Shown piece by piece: positions 44,616 to 54,629 of a stretch of DNA of 64,000 nucleotides (positions within the stretch are counted from its first letter, which is position 1; every line of letters begins with the position of its first letter). This DNA comes from Pseudomonas oryzicola (GTDB lineage: Bacteria > Pseudomonadota > Gammaproteobacteria > Pseudomonadales > Pseudomonadaceae), in the NCBI RefSeq assembly GCF_014269185.2, contig NZ_JABWRZ020000005.1, positions 1 to 64,000 on the forward strand. The letters are read 5' to 3'. The position numbers and the translations under genes are program-made. The notes under the pieces were generated by a model. That model made no database searches. It was not told the origin of the DNA and saw only the letters and a program-made list of their open reading frames with translations.

Positions 44616-45800
44616 TCAGGCGCCGGTCGGGCGCAAGGAGTAGGTCTTGAGTTGCGCCGCGAAGTCGCGCAGGGCGTGGATACCGCTGGTTTCGGCCTCG
44701 TGTACCCAGTCCTTCATGGCGGCCAGCATGTCGTGGCCATTGGCGCTGGTGCGTGCCCAGATCTGTTGCAGGGCCAGGCGTTTTTCGTAGATGGTCTTCA
44801 GCGCCTGGCTGTGCGCGAGCATCGATTCGATGCGCACATGGTGGCGGTCCTGCAGCAGGCTGGTTTCGCGCGACAGCAGGCGCTTGGCCCGGCGGAAGTG
44901 GTGGCGGACAGAAGCATCGACGCGGGCCAGTTCCTGCTTGACCAGCGGGCCGATCACCAGCTTGCGATACTGGGCCATGATCTGGAAGCGGTTGTTGAGG
45001 ATTGCCATGGCGGTGTCCATGTCCAGGCTGGCCTTGCCCGCCACACGGTGGGCGATGGGCGCCACGCGTTGGACCTTGGCCAGGCGCAGCAGGCAGAACA
45101 GGCGGATCCAGGCCCAGCCCATGTCGAACTCCCAGCGCCTGACCGACAGCTTGGCCGAGTTGGGGTAGGTGTGGTGGTTGTTGTGCAGCTCCTCGCCACC
45201 GATGACGATGCCCCACGGCACCAGGTTGGTTGCGGCGTCGCGGCATTCGAAATTGCGGTAGCCAAGCGCATGGCCCAGGCCGTTGACCACGCCGGCGGCC
45301 CAGAACGGGATCCACATCATCTGCACGGCCCAGATGGTGATGCCGATGGTGCCGAACAGCAGCAGGTCGATCACCGCCATCAGCGCGATGCCGCCCAGCT
45401 TGTAGCGCGAGTAGAGGTTGCGCTCGATCCAGTCGTCCGGGCAGTTCTTGCCATAGATACGCAGGGTGTCGGGATTGCGCGCCTCTTCCCGGTACAGCTC
45501 GGCGCCTTTGCGCAGCACCGTGCCCAGGCCCTTGTACACCGGGCTGTGCGGGTCTTCGGGGGTTTCACACTTGGCGTGGTGCTTGCGGTGCACGGCAGTC
45601 CACTCGCGGGTGTTCTGGGCGGTGGTCAGCCACAGCCAGAAACGGAAGAAGTGCTTGAGCACGCCATTGAGCTCCAACGCCCGGTGCGCGGAGTAGCGGT
45701 GCAGGTAAACCGTGACGCTGACGATGGTCACATGGGTCATCAACAGGGTGATGCCGACCAGTTGCCAGGCCGACAAGTCGAGCAGGCCGTTGTACCACAT
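44616..45800 (-). CDS. desA: Membrane delta-9 fatty acid desaturase
   Basis: 394 residues. Four hydrophobic helices and the three His boxes of acyl desaturases are present: HRYSAH, HRKHH and ELHNNHH. In pseudomonads DesA introduces a double bond into acyl chains of existing phospholipids, giving oxygen-dependent unsaturated fatty acids and helping cold adaptation. The C-terminal 130 residues are a soluble helical extension. The gene symbol follows the P. aeruginosa homologue. It stands alone between two c-di-GMP genes. Confidence 0.88.
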   Translation of the reverse strand: MWYNGLLDLSAWQLVGITLLMTHVTIVSVTVYLHRYSAHRALELNGVLKHFFRFWLWLTTAQNTREWTAVHRKHHAKCETPEDPHSPVYKGLGTVLRKGAELYREEARNPDTLRIYGKNCPDDWIERNLYSRYKLGGIALMAVIDLLLFGTIGITIWAVQMMWIPFWAAGVVNGLGHALGYRNFECRDAATNLVPWGIVIGGEELHNNHHTYPNSAKLSVRRWEFDMGWAWIRLFCLLRLAKVQRVAPIAHRVAGKASLDMDTAMAILNNRFQIMAQYRKLVIGPLVKQELARVDASVRHHFRRAKRLLSRETSLLQDRHHVRIESMLAHSQALKTIYEKRLALQQIWARTSANGHDMLAAMKDWVHEAETSGIHALRDFAAQLKTYSLRPTGA

Positions 45801-45946
45801 AGGTGCAGATACCCTCGAAATGCAGGGGGAAGGGGTGATTATCCCTTGGTAGGGAAATAAAACCAGTCAACCGTTCAGATAGGAGGTCACGACATGTTTC
45901 AGCCTTTATAATGCCCCTTCCTTTCTGATGGGCTATCGCACCCGAC

Positions 45947-47842
45947 ATGTCTGTTTCCGTTCGCGACGCCTTGCGCATGGCTGCGCTGTATGTGGTGCTA
46001 TCTGTCCTGTGGCTGATACTGGCCGAGGTGGTGCTGCAGAGCATGACCGATGATCCCCTGGCACAGACCGTGGGGCGGCAGATCAATGTGGTGGTCTGGG
46101 TACTGTTCAGTGCCTTGCTGATTTATGTGTCGCGGGTGCGCCTGCTCAATTTCATCGGCCGTGGCGCGCGCTTGCGTTGCGAAGACCGCGAGCGGCTGCG
46201 TATGGCCGCCGCCGTGTTCGACAGCACGCTCGAAGGCGTGCTGGTGACCGACCGCCAGGGCCTGATCGTGCACGTCAACCGTGCTTTCATGCGCATTACC
46301 GGCTACCAGCAGGACGAGGTCATTGGCCAGCGCCCGAACAAGTTCAAGTCGGGCCGCCATGGCGTGGCGTTCTACCAGCAGATTTTCGCCACCCTGGCGG
46401 AGAAGGGCGAGTGGAGCGGCGAAATCTGGAACCGGCGCAAAAGCGGCGAAATCTACCCGCAGTGGCAGACCATTTGCGCCATTCACGACGACGAAGGTGA
46501 ACTCAGCCACTATGTGGCGGTGTTCAGCGACATAAGTGCGATCAAGCATTCGGAGCAGGAACTGGCCTACCTGGCTCACCATGACCCGCTGACTGGCTTG
46601 CCGAACCGCCTGCTGTTCACCGACCGGGTCGAGCAGGCACTCACCGCAGCCCAGGCCAACAAGCGCGGATGTGCCCTGCTGCTGCTGGACCTCGACCATT
46701 TCCAGAGCATCAACGACGGCCTTGGCCACACCATCGGCGACCAACTGCTCAAGCTGGTGGGCGAACGCCTTGGCGAGTTGGTGGGCAGCGGCGTGACCCT
46801 GGCACGCCTGGGTGGCGACGAGTTCGGGGTGCTGGCGGAGAACTGCCAACAAGTCGGCCAGGCGGGCAAGCTGGCACAGAGCATCATCGAGCGCATGCGC
46901 GAGCCGTTCCAGTTCGATGGGCATCGCCTGTTCATCAGTGTCAGCACGGGCATCAGCCTGTTCCCCAGCGATGCCCTGAGTGCCGAGCAGTTGCTGCGTA
47001 ACGCCGACTCGGCCTTGTACAAGGCCAAGAACAACGGGCGGGCCTGCTATGCACTGTACACCGAAGAGCTGACCGCCCACGCCCAGCACCGGGTCGAAAC
47101 CGCTGGCGAGCTGCGCCGGGCGCTGGAGCAGGATGAGTTGCGGGTGTTCTACCAGCCGGTGCATGACCTGGCGAGCGGTCGACGGGTCGGGGTCGAAGCG
47201 CTGGTGCGCTGGCAGCACCCGCAGCGCGGCCTGGTGCCGCCGAGCGAGTTCATTCCGGTTGCCGAGCGCACCGGGATGATCGCCGAGATCGACACCTGGG
47301 TGCTGCACCAGGCATGCCGGCAGATGGTGCAATGGCAAGGTCAAGGCCAACAACTGGCGTTCGTGGCGGTGAACATTTCCAGCCGCTTGTTTGGCCAGCA
47401 TGAGTTGTACCAGCAGGTGGCCGAAGTGCTGCATGAGACAGGTCTGGCCCCGGCCCTGCTGGAACTGGAGGTGACCGAGAGCGCGGTGATGGAAGACCCG
47501 GAAGTGGCGCTGGAGCAACTGCATCGCCTGCGTGAGCTGGGCGTCACCTTGGCCATCGATGACTTTGGCACCGGGTACTCGTCGTTGCTGCGGCTGAAGC
47601 GCCTGCCGGTGCAGAAGCTGAAGATCGACCAGGGTTTTGTTGCCGGGTTGCCGCAGGACGAGGACGATATCGCGATCGTCCGGGTGATCATCGCCCTGGC
47701 CCGCAGCATGGGCATGCAGGTGCATGCCGAGGGTATCGAGCAGGCCGAGCAGGCCAGCTTCCTGTTGCAGGAGCTGTGTCAGTTGGGGCAGGGATACTGG
47801 TTCGGGCGGCCAATGCCGGCTGCGGATCTGCTCGGGGCCTGA
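45947..47842 (+). CDS. Membrane PAS-GGDEF-EAL protein
   Basis: 631 residues. Two N-terminal transmembrane helices (about 8-30 and 48-65) are followed by a PAS domain (about 80-200), GGDEF (about 210-370; LGGDEF intact, no RxxD inhibitory site before it) and EAL (about 385-630). The EAL domain keeps its metal and catalytic motifs ([37 protein letters not shown]). It is probably a c-di-GMP phosphodiesterase, with the GGDEF part either active or a GTP sensor. It lies close to a PAS-GGDEF cyclase gene. Confidence 0.92.
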   Translation: MSVSVRDALRMAALYVVLSVLWLILAEVVLQSMTDDPLAQTVGRQINVVVWVLFSALLIYVSRVRLLNFIGRGARLRCEDRERLRMAAAVFDSTLEGVLVTDRQGLIVHVNRAFMRITGYQQDEVIGQRPNKFKSGRHGVAFYQQIFATLAEKGEWSGEIWNRRKSGEIYPQWQTICAIHDDEGELSHYVAVFSDISAIKHSEQELAYLAHHDPLTGLPNRLLFTDRVEQALTAAQANKRGCALLLLDLDHFQSINDGLGHTIGDQLLKLVGERLGELVGSGVTLARLGGDEFGVLAENCQQVGQAGKLAQSIIERMREPFQFDGHRLFISVSTGISLFPSDALSAEQLLRNADSALYKAKNNGRACYALYTEELTAHAQHRVETAGELRRALEQDELRVFYQPVHDLASGRRVGVEALVRWQHPQRGLVPPSEFIPVAERTGMIAEIDTWVLHQACRQMVQWQGQGQQLAFVAVNISSRLFGQHELYQQVAEVLHETGLAPALLELEVTESAVMEDPEVALEQLHRLRELGVTLAIDDFGTGYSSLLRLKRLPVQKLKIDQGFVAGLPQDEDDIAIVRVIIALARSMGMQVHAEGIEQAEQASFLLQELCQLGQGYWFGRPMPAADLLGA

Positions 47843-47870
47843 GATTGCAGGGGGCACAGCGGCCCCCGAT

Positions 47871-48515
47871 CTAACGTTTGTTCAAACCCTTCGCCAGGCG
47901 GTCCCCACCCAGCTGTATCAACCCCACCAGTGCCACCAGCATGGCGATCACGGTCAGCATGATCTGGCTGTCGAAGCGCTGGTAGCCATAACGGTAGGCA
48001 ATATCCCCCAGGCCTCCGGCGCCAATCGCCCCGGCCATGGCCGAGGAGTTGATCAGCGTTACCAGGGTAATGGTGAATCCCCCCACGATCCCCGGCAGCG
48101 CCTCGGGCAGCAACACGTGCCAGACGATGTGCCAGCGCCGGCAACCCATGGCTTGCGCCGCCTCCACCAGGCCGTGGTCGACCTCGCGCAGGCTGACCTC
48201 GGCAATCCGCGCGAAGAACGGCGTAGCGGCAATGGTCAGCGGTACCACCGCCGCCCACACGCCGTAGGTGGTGCCTACCACCAGGCGGGTGAAGGGAATC
48301 AGCGCGACCATCAGAATGAGGAATGGGATCGAGCGGAACAGGTTGACGAAGGCGCCCAGCACCCGATTCAGCACGGGTGCCTGGAAGATCCCACCCTTGT
48401 CGCTGGTGACCAGCAGTACCGCCATCGGCACTCCTGCCAGCAAAGCAATCAGCGACGACACGCCGACCATCAACAGGGTATCGAGCAAGCCTTCGAGCAG
48501 GCGATCAAACCACAT
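47871..48515 (-). CDS. metI: Methionine-type ABC transporter permease
   Basis: 214 residues with five hydrophobic helices and the binding-protein-dependent permease loop [25 protein letters not shown]. It is the MetI type of the methionine importer family. It is the last gene of a six-gene unit that reads sfnB-sfnB-monooxygenase-metQ-metN-metI, and it overlaps metN by 11 bp. The substrate may be methionine or another organosulfur compound, given the neighbours. Confidence 0.88.
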   Translation of the reverse strand: MWFDRLLEGLLDTLLMVGVSSLIALLAGVPMAVLLVTSDKGGIFQAPVLNRVLGAFVNLFRSIPFLILMVALIPFTRLVVGTTYGVWAAVVPLTIAATPFFARIAEVSLREVDHGLVEAAQAMGCRRWHIVWHVLLPEALPGIVGGFTITLVTLINSSAMAGAIGAGGLGDIAYRYGYQRFDSQIMLTVIAMLVALVGLIQLGGDRLAKGLNKR

Positions 48516-49614
48516 GGCCTAGTACCTCCACGTCCTCGGCCCAACGGCGGGCGCGTTCCAGCAATTGATGGGTGTCGTGCGGCGAATGCCGCACCGACAG
48601 GATCAACTGACCCAGAGCATGCTCGCCGATGGTTTCCACGCCCCCTTGTAGCAGGCGCACGCTGCCGCCCAGGTCGTTGAACAGGGCCGACAGCTCCGGT
48701 TCGCCGAGCAGTGTCAGCTTCAGTACCACGGCACTGTCATGGCTCGCCGGGGTCGCCTGCAGGCTGGCTTGCAACCCGGCAGGCAGCTTGGCCTGCAAGG
48801 GCGCGAGCAGGGTCCGGGTGACCGCGTGACGCGGTGCGCCGAATACCCGCCAGACCTCGCCCTGCTCGACCACTTCACCGCGCTCGAGTACTACCACCCG
48901 GTGGCAGATGTCGCGGATCACTGCCATCTCGTGGGTGATCAGCACGATGGTAAGGCCCAGGCGCTGGTTGATATCGCGCAGCAATTCAAGAATCGACGTG
49001 GTGGTTTCCGGGTCCAGCGCCGAGGTGGCCTCGTCGCACAGCAGGATCTCGGGGTCATGCACCAGCGCCCGGGCAATGCCGACCCGCTGCTTCTGCCCGC
49101 CGGATAGCTGCGCCGGGTACACATGGTGCTTTTCCTGCAGGCCGACCAGCTCCAACAGTTCGCGCACCTTGCGCTGACGCTCGGCCCTGGCCACGCCGGC
49201 GACCTTCAGCGGCAGCTCGACGTTCTGCCACACGGTCTTGGCTGACATCAGGTTGAAATGCTGGAAGATCATGCCGATGCGCCGACGCAGAGTTACCAGC
49301 TGGTCCTCGTGAAAGGCTGCGATGTCCACCTGGTCGATCAACACCCGGCCCTGGCTGGGCTGCTCCAGGCGGTTGATGGTACGCAGTAGCGATGACTTGC
49401 CGGCGCCACTGCGACCGATGATGCCGAATATCTCGCCATGGCGGATGTTCAGGTCGATCCCTTGCAAGGCCGGTTGCGCCTGGCCCGGGTAGGTCTTGCC
49501 CAGGCCGATGAAGCGCACATGAGCCTGATTGACCTCGGGGCGCAGGGCCTGCTCCCTGGCCGTCGGTGCCAGTGATTTTGCGGTGGGCGCCCGGAGCGCG
49601 CTGGCCTGGCTCAT
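48505..49614 (-). CDS. metN: Methionine-type ABC transporter ATP-binding protein
   Basis: 369 residues. Walker [11 protein letters not shown]-loop in [11 protein letters not shown], signature [15 protein letters not shown] and Walker [13 protein letters not shown] are all present. The C-terminal part (about 285-369) is the NIL regulatory domain that binds methionine in E. coli MetN. The N-terminus is about 30 residues longer than usual (Ala/Pro-rich), so a later start is possible. It lies 1 bp after the binding-protein gene. Confidence 0.9.
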   Translation of the reverse strand: MSQASALRAPTAKSLAPTAREQALRPEVNQAHVRFIGLGKTYPGQAQPALQGIDLNIRHGEIFGIIGRSGAGKSSLLRTINRLEQPSQGRVLIDQVDIAAFHEDQLVTLRRRIGMIFQHFNLMSAKTVWQNVELPLKVAGVARAERQRKVRELLELVGLQEKHHVYPAQLSGGQKQRVGIARALVHDPEILLCDEATSALDPETTTSILELLRDINQRLGLTIVLITHEMAVIRDICHRVVVLERGEVVEQGEVWRVFGAPRHAVTRTLLAPLQAKLPAGLQASLQATPASHDSAVVLKLTLLGEPELSALFNDLGGSVRLLQGGVETIGEHALGQLILSVRHSPHDTHQLLERARRWAEDVEVLGHVV

Positions 49615-49615
49615 G

Positions 49616-50416
49616 TCAGCCCTCCCAACCGACCTGGTAAAGCTTGCCGTGGGCCTTGTCGAGCGCCGCGCGCACTGCTGGCGAATGCTGGTAGATATCG
49701 ACGAACCTGGCCAGGCGCGGGTCGTCCTTGCTTTGTGGGCGAATGACGAACTGGATCACGTATTCCTTGTTCTCCAGGCCGTCGAACAGCAGTGCCGAAC
49801 CAGCGTCGAAGCTGTTGGCCAGGCGGATGTACGCCGGGTAGCCCTGCACCAGGTCGGCGTCGTCATAGGCACGTACCAGTTGTACCGCCTCGACCTGGAG
49901 AATTTTCAGCTTTTTCGGGTTGGCGACGATGTCGGCCTCGGTGGCCTTGTAGCCGACCCCCGGCTTGAGGCTGATCAAGCCTGCCTTGGCCAGCAGCTGC
50001 AGGCCGCGGCCGCTGTTGATCGGGTCGTTGGCGATGGCCACGCTGGCGCCTTCGGGCAGGTCGGCGAAGCTTTGGTATTTTTTCGAGTACAGGCCGACGT
50101 TGTTGATGATGCCGGGGGCGTAGGGCACCAGGTTGAAACCTGCGGCAGCCTTGGCGTTTTCCAGGAACGGGATGTGCTGGAAGTAGTTCACGTCGATGTC
50201 GCCACTGTTGAGGCTGACATTCGGCGCGATCCAGTCGCTGAACTCGATCAGCTTCACTTCCAGGCCTTGTTTGTGCGCTTCTTCCACAGCCGCTTCCAGC
50301 GGGATGGCAAAGGCGGCAGTGGTACCGATCTTCAGCGGTTCGGCAGCCAGGGTGCTGGCGCTGAGGCCGAGGGTGAGGGCAATGGCCGCGACGGGCCGGA
50401 ACAGTTTCTCAAGCAT
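49616..50416 (-). CDS. metQ: MetQ/NlpA-family substrate-binding protein
   Basis: 266 residues from ATG 50416. The signal peptide ends near STLAAEP without a lipobox Cys, so the protein is probably periplasmic and free. NLPA-family motifs: [29 protein letters not shown] and [19 protein letters not shown]. It feeds the MetNI importer. It overlaps the monooxygenase gene by 8 bp. Together with the sfnB genes this suggests uptake of an organosulfur compound other than, or besides, methionine. Confidence 0.88.
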   Translation of the reverse strand: MLEKLFRPVAAIALTLGLSASTLAAEPLKIGTTAAFAIPLEAAVEEAHKQGLEVKLIEFSDWIAPNVSLNSGDIDVNYFQHIPFLENAKAAAGFNLVPYAPGIINNVGLYSKKYQSFADLPEGASVAIANDPINSGRGLQLLAKAGLISLKPGVGYKATEADIVANPKKLKILQVEAVQLVRAYDDADLVQGYPAYIRLANSFDAGSALLFDGLENKEYVIQFVIRPQSKDDPRLARFVDIYQHSPAVRAALDKAHGKLYQVGWEG

Positions 50417-51800
50417 GGTGCAGGGCTCCAGTCGGGGTAGGGGCAAAGGCAAAGCGGTAAGCCGAGCCAGGGTGGTCGGCGGGCAGGTACGGGTGGTCGG
50501 CCTTGAACAGCTTTTCGCGCAATGTGCCTTCGGCGTAGGCGGTCTTGTAGCGGCCACGTTGCTGCAGCTGCGGGATGACCAGGTCGATGAAGGCCTCGAA
50601 GCTTTCCGGGGTGACGGTGCGGGTCAGGTTGAAGCCGTCCAGGCCGGTTTCATCGATCCAGGCGATCAGCTGCTCGGCCACTTGCTCCGGCGCGCCGACC
50701 AGGGTCACGTAGCGGCCACCCAGGGCGTGCTGTTGCAACAGGCGCCGCCGCGTCCAGGCGTTGTCCTGCAACTGGCGCGTGGCGGACTGGATGGCATTGC
50801 CCTGGCGGAAGGCGATCGGTTCGTCCAGCTCGAAGGCGGCAAAGTCGATACCGGTGGAGGCCGCGAAATGCGCCACCCCCGCCTCGGCACTGGCATGCTG
50901 GAGGTACTCGGCGTGCCTGGCCTGGGCCTGTTGCTCGGTGGCTGCGACGATCACCGTGATGCCCATGAACACCTTGACCGCCTGCGCGTCGCGCCCAGCG
51001 GCCTGGGCAGCGGCCCGCACCTTGTCTACCTGGGCGCGGGTGGCGGCCTTGTCCTGGCCACTGATGAACACGCATTCGGCATGGTTGCCGGCGAAGGCCA
51101 GGCCACGCGCGGAACTGCCGGCCTGGAACAGCACCGGCGTGCGCTGCGGCGACGGCTCGCTCAGGTGATAGCCCTCGACCTGGTAGAACTCACCTTGGTG
51201 GCGGACCTTGCATACCCTGTCGGGCCGCGCGTAGATGCGCTGCTGGCGGTCGGCGACCACCGCATCGTCGGCCCAGCTACCCTCCAGCAGTTTGTACAGC
51301 ACCTGCAGGTATTCGTCGGCCTGGTCGTAGCGGCGGTCATGCTCAGGTTGCTGCGCCAGGCCCATGGCCCGGGCGGCACTGTCGAGGTAGCCGGTGACGA
51401 TGTTCCAGCCCACCCGGCCATTGCTCAGGTGGTCCAGGGTGGAAAGACGCCGGGCGAACAGGTACGGCGCCTCGTAGGTGAGGTTGGCGGTAAGGCCGAA
51501 GCCCAGGTGGCGGGTGACGGCAGCCATGGCCGAGACCAGCAGCAGCGGGTCGTTGACCGGCAGCTGGATCGACTCCTTGAGGGTGACGTCAAGCGACTGG
51601 CCATAGATGTCGTAGGTACCGACGATATCGGCAAGGAACAGCCCGTCGAACAGGCCGCGTTCCAGCAGCCGCGCCAGGTTGGTCCAGTAGTCGAGAGTCT
51701 TGTACTGGGTCGAGGTATCCCGCGGGTGAGTCCACAGGCCGTGGTTGATGTGCCCGATGCAATTCATGTTGAAGGCATTGAGCAGGATCTGCTTGGCCAT
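50409..51800 (-). CDS. NtaA/SnaA/DszA-family FMN-dependent monooxygenase
   Basis: 463 residues, luciferase-like TIM barrel. Family features: QILLNAFNMNCIGHINHGLW at the N-terminus, GLFDGLFLADIVG, GRVGWNIVTGYLDSAARAMG and VLFQAGSSARGLAFA. These two-component enzymes use reduced FMN from a separate reductase to oxidise and cleave sulfur or nitrogen compounds such as dibenzothiophene sulfone or nitrilotriacetate. The sulfur setting favours an organosulfur substrate. It overlaps the upstream sfnB gene by 1 bp (TGATG). No reductase gene is in the unit. Confidence 0.9.
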   Translation of the reverse strand: MAKQILLNAFNMNCIGHINHGLWTHPRDTSTQYKTLDYWTNLARLLERGLFDGLFLADIVGTYDIYGQSLDVTLKESIQLPVNDPLLLVSAMAAVTRHLGFGLTANLTYEAPYLFARRLSTLDHLSNGRVGWNIVTGYLDSAARAMGLAQQPEHDRRYDQADEYLQVLYKLLEGSWADDAVVADRQQRIYARPDRVCKVRHQGEFYQVEGYHLSEPSPQRTPVLFQAGSSARGLAFAGNHAECVFISGQDKAATRAQVDKVRAAAQAAGRDAQAVKVFMGITVIVAATEQQAQARHAEYLQHASAEAGVAHFAASTGIDFAAFELDEPIAFRQGNAIQSATRQLQDNAWTRRRLLQQHALGGRYVTLVGAPEQVAEQLIAWIDETGLDGFNLTRTVTPESFEAFIDLVIPQLQQRGRYKTAYAEGTLREKLFKADHPYLPADHPGSAYRFAFAPTPTGALHHA

Positions 51801-52981
51801 CAGATGGTCCCCCGGCGTGGCGGGTTGGCATCGTTGAGGTAGTAATTGCCGATGGCGTGGTACTTCCAGCGCACCGGGTCATGCAGGGTGTGCACGCGGG
51901 CGTTGCGCCAGTGGCGATCGAGGTTGTGTTCGGCGAGGGTGGCCTGGCTGCCGCTCAGTTCGAACAGCGTCGTGCCGGCTGCCAGGGATATCTCGGTGCT
52001 GATCGCGCGGGCTTCGGCCACGGCAATGGAGGCAGCTGCAACCTTGTCGGCGCTGCTGTCGTCGCGGGCGCGGTCCAGGTATTCGCCGGCACGCTCCAGC
52101 AGGGCTTCGGCGGCGTGCAGACGGATCGCCAGCTGGCCGAAGCTCTTCAGCGTCAACGGGTCGTCGGTGGCCTTGTCCAGGCCGGAGTCGACCCACGGGC
52201 GGCTACGGCTGCGCACGAAGTGCAAGGCGTCTTCATAGGCGGCGCGGGCGATGCCGGTGTCGATCGCGGCATGAAGAATCTGCGCCAGCGGGCCGACCGG
52301 GGTAGGGCGCTCGAAGGCGCTCTGGAACGGCACCACGTCGGCGGCGCTGACATAAACGTTGTCGAACACCACCGAGCCGCTGCCGGTGGTGCGCTGGCCG
52401 AAACCGCTCCAGTCGTCGATCACCTGCAGGCCCTGGCTGTCGGCCGGGACGAACGCCAGGTGTTGCACGCCGTGCTCGTCGACCACCGAAGTGGGAATGC
52501 GCTGGGCGTAGATGGCCCCGGTGGCGTAGAACTTGCGGCCATTGATGCGGAAACCGTCGCTGTCACGGCTCAGGCGGGTGGTGCGGTCGTTGGCAGTCCT
52601 GGTGCCCAGTTCGGCCAGGGCGTTGCCGAAGCGGCGACCAGCCAGTACTTCGCCATACAGGCGCTTTTGCTGTTCGGGCGAACCATTCACCCGCAGCACT
52701 TCCAGGGCGTAGAAGTGGTTCTGCGGGATCTGCCCGAGCGAGCCGTCGGCCTGGGCGATGCGGGCGATGACCTTGGCCAGGGTGACATTGGACACCCCGG
52801 CACCGCCGAAGGCCTTGGGCACGCTGATCGCCCACAGGCCGGAGCGGGTGAACAGCTCCAGTTCGGCGTGCGGCAGGCGGCGTTCGCGGTCGCGCTGGGC
52901 GCTGTCGCGGCGCAGTTGCTGGGCGATGTTTTCGGCGACGGCCAGTGCTTGGGTGTCGTTGGTAATGATGGTTGTAGTCAT
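51800..52981 (-). CDS. SfnB-like acyl-CoA-dehydrogenase-fold oxidoreductase (second copy)
   Basis: 393 residues. The acyl-CoA dehydrogenase/DszC fold is visible in the helical N-terminal domain (FGGAGVSNVTLAKVIARIA), the central beta domain (RINGRKFYATGAIYAQRIP) and the C-terminal helices (GSQATLAEHNLDRHWRNARV). This subgroup, named SfnB for sulfone/sulfonate use in P. putida, should act as a reduced-flavin-dependent monooxygenase. It closely resembles the next upstream gene, so the pair is a tandem duplication. It is coupled to the monooxygenase gene. Confidence 0.85.
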   Translation of the reverse strand: MTTTIITNDTQALAVAENIAQQLRRDSAQRDRERRLPHAELELFTRSGLWAISVPKAFGGAGVSNVTLAKVIARIAQADGSLGQIPQNHFYALEVLRVNGSPEQQKRLYGEVLAGRRFGNALAELGTRTANDRTTRLSRDSDGFRINGRKFYATGAIYAQRIPTSVVDEHGVQHLAFVPADSQGLQVIDDWSGFGQRTTGSGSVVFDNVYVSAADVVPFQSAFERPTPVGPLAQILHAAIDTGIARAAYEDALHFVRSRSRPWVDSGLDKATDDPLTLKSFGQLAIRLHAAEALLERAGEYLDRARDDSSADKVAAASIAVAEARAISTEISLAAGTTLFELSGSQATLAEHNLDRHWRNARVHTLHDPVRWKYHAIGNYYLNDANPPRRGTI

Positions 52982-53007
52982 GGTGTTCTCCGGGGGCCGC
53001 TGTGCGG

Positions 53008-53095
53008 CCCTTCGCGGGCTCGCCCGCTCCCACGGGTAAAGTGATACCCGTTCAGGCGGTGGGAATCCTGTGGGAGCGGGCGAGCCCGCGAAGGG
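53008..53095. repeat. REP pair between the two sfnB-like genes
   Basis: Perfect 26-bp arms cccttcgcgggctcgcccgc.. (53008-53033) and complement (53070-53095) lie in the 141-bp gap inside the operon. They may lower expression of the downstream genes or stabilise the upstream message. Confidence 0.8.
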
Positions 53096-53122
53096 CTGCG
53101 CAGCAGCCCCAAAGGCAGCAAA

Positions 53123-54364
53123 TCAGATCCAGGAATGCCGCGCAGGCAGCGTGCCGTTGAGGTGGTAAGCGCCCACCGCGTGGTACTTCCAGCGCACCGG
53201 GTCATGCAGGGTGTGCACGCGGGCGTTGCGCCAGTGGCGGTCGAGGTTGAATTCGGCAAGGGTGGCGCGGCTGCCGGCCAGCTCGAACAGCTTCTCGCTG
53301 GCCTGCAGGGCAATTTCGGTAGTCAGCACCTTGGCCTCGGCCACCGCGATCGAGGCGCGCGCCGCGCTTGCGGCGTCGATCGGCGCCGCATTGACTTCGT
53401 CGAGGACCCGCGCCGCCTTGCGCAGCAACGCTTCGGCGGCGTGCAGTTCGAGCTGCAGGCGGCCGACGTCGGCGATCACATACGGATCGTCACTGGCACG
53501 TTCGACATTTGCGTCGACCCATGGGCGCGACTTCTCGCGGACGAATGTGATCGCATCCTCGATCGCCGCTTCGGCAATACCGGCATCGATGGCCGCCTGG
53601 ATCAGTTGCGAAGCTGCGCCCTGGGTATTGGCGATGTCGCGCTGGCGCCAGTTGTCGATCACCAGCTCGGCATCCACCGGTACCTGGTCGAGCAGCACGG
53701 TGCCGCTGGCGGTAGTGCGCTGGCCGAACCCGGACCAGTCATCGACGATGCGCAGCCCGGGGCTGCCACGGCGGACGAACGCCAGGCGCTGGCGGCCTTC
53801 GTCATCCAGCGCCTTGACCGCCACCCAGTGGGCGAACAGCGCACCGGTGGAATAGAACTTTTCGCCGCTGATGCGATAGCCGTCACCGGCCCGGGTGAGC
53901 CTGGCCTTGAGCGTGAGGGTGTCTTTGGTGCCGCGCTCGGGCCCGGCATTGCCGATGCGCCAGCCGTCGAGCACGCTGCGGTAGATCACCGCCTGTTGCG
54001 CTTGGGTACCGGTCAGGCGCAGCAGTTGCAGGATGCCGAAGTGGTTCTGCGGGATCTGCCCCAGGGCCGGGTCGGCGGCGCTGATCAGGCGGAACACTTC
54101 GGCCACGGTTTCGAATGACACCTCGGGGCCGCCAAAGGCTTTGGGAACACTGATGCTGCCCAGGCCGCTGCGGGTGAACTGTTCGATTTCAGTCCATGGC
54201 AATTTGCGTTGCTGGTCGCGGCGCGCGGCCTGCTCGCGGGCGACCTCGGCCAGTGCGCGGGCCGCTTGCAGGGCTTCGGCGTCGTTGCGCAGCACCTTGG
54301 CTGGCAGCAGCACCGGCGAGCTGTCGAGATCGCTGTGGAATCGGGTAGTGGCTTGGCTGGACAT
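53123..54364 (-). CDS. SfnB-like acyl-CoA-dehydrogenase-fold oxidoreductase (first copy)
   Basis: 413 residues from ATG 54364, with AAGGAG 9 bp upstream. It has the same fold as its neighbour: FGGPEVSFETVAEVFRLI, YRISGEKFYSTGALFAHW and SRATLAEFNLDRHWRNARV near the end, where the two paralogues are nearly identical. It is the first gene of the sulfur unit, so the promoter lies in the 265 bp upstream, which contain an AT-rich block (about 54510-54560). Its function is inferred as flavin-dependent desulfurisation of a sulfone or sulfonate. Confidence 0.85.
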   Translation of the reverse strand: MSSQATTRFHSDLDSSPVLLPAKVLRNDAEALQAARALAEVAREQAARRDQQRKLPWTEIEQFTRSGLGSISVPKAFGGPEVSFETVAEVFRLISAADPALGQIPQNHFGILQLLRLTGTQAQQAVIYRSVLDGWRIGNAGPERGTKDTLTLKARLTRAGDGYRISGEKFYSTGALFAHWVAVKALDDEGRQRLAFVRRGSPGLRIVDDWSGFGQRTTASGTVLLDQVPVDAELVIDNWRQRDIANTQGAASQLIQAAIDAGIAEAAIEDAITFVREKSRPWVDANVERASDDPYVIADVGRLQLELHAAEALLRKAARVLDEVNAAPIDAASAARASIAVAEAKVLTTEIALQASEKLFELAGSRATLAEFNLDRHWRNARVHTLHDPVRWKYHAVGAYHLNGTLPARHSWI

Positions 54365-54589
54365 CAGTGCCGCTCCTTGGCTGCACTCAATGCCCTGGCG
54401 TTACGCACTGGGGTGATTGTGATCCTGACCATTCCTGACCTCACAAAGTAGTTATGTCGCGGTAGCGGGTTGCGACGGATGTGTGCTGGTCCGGTGGTCC
54501 GGTGGATATACCCTAATGCTTTATAAAAAGTTTATGAACTAACTCTTTGGAATATGTATAGAAGGAGGGATTTGTTCAGGATGTGCCGG

Positions 54590-54617
54590 CCTCTTCGCGG
54601 GCACACCCGCGAAGAGG
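54590..54617. repeat. REP-type palindrome after the cystine ABC genes
   Basis: Arms cctcttcgcggg (54590-54601) and cccgcgaagagg (54606-54617) with a 4-nt loop sit just beyond the stop of the ATP-binding gene, which reads leftward. A weaker outer complementarity extends it on both sides. Confidence 0.75.
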
Positions 54618-54629
54618 GTCGGTACAGGT

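Noticed and set aside
44436..45860. 474-residue plus-strand frame opposite desA
   Set aside because: The desA reading has three intact His boxes; the opposite frame has no recognisable feature.
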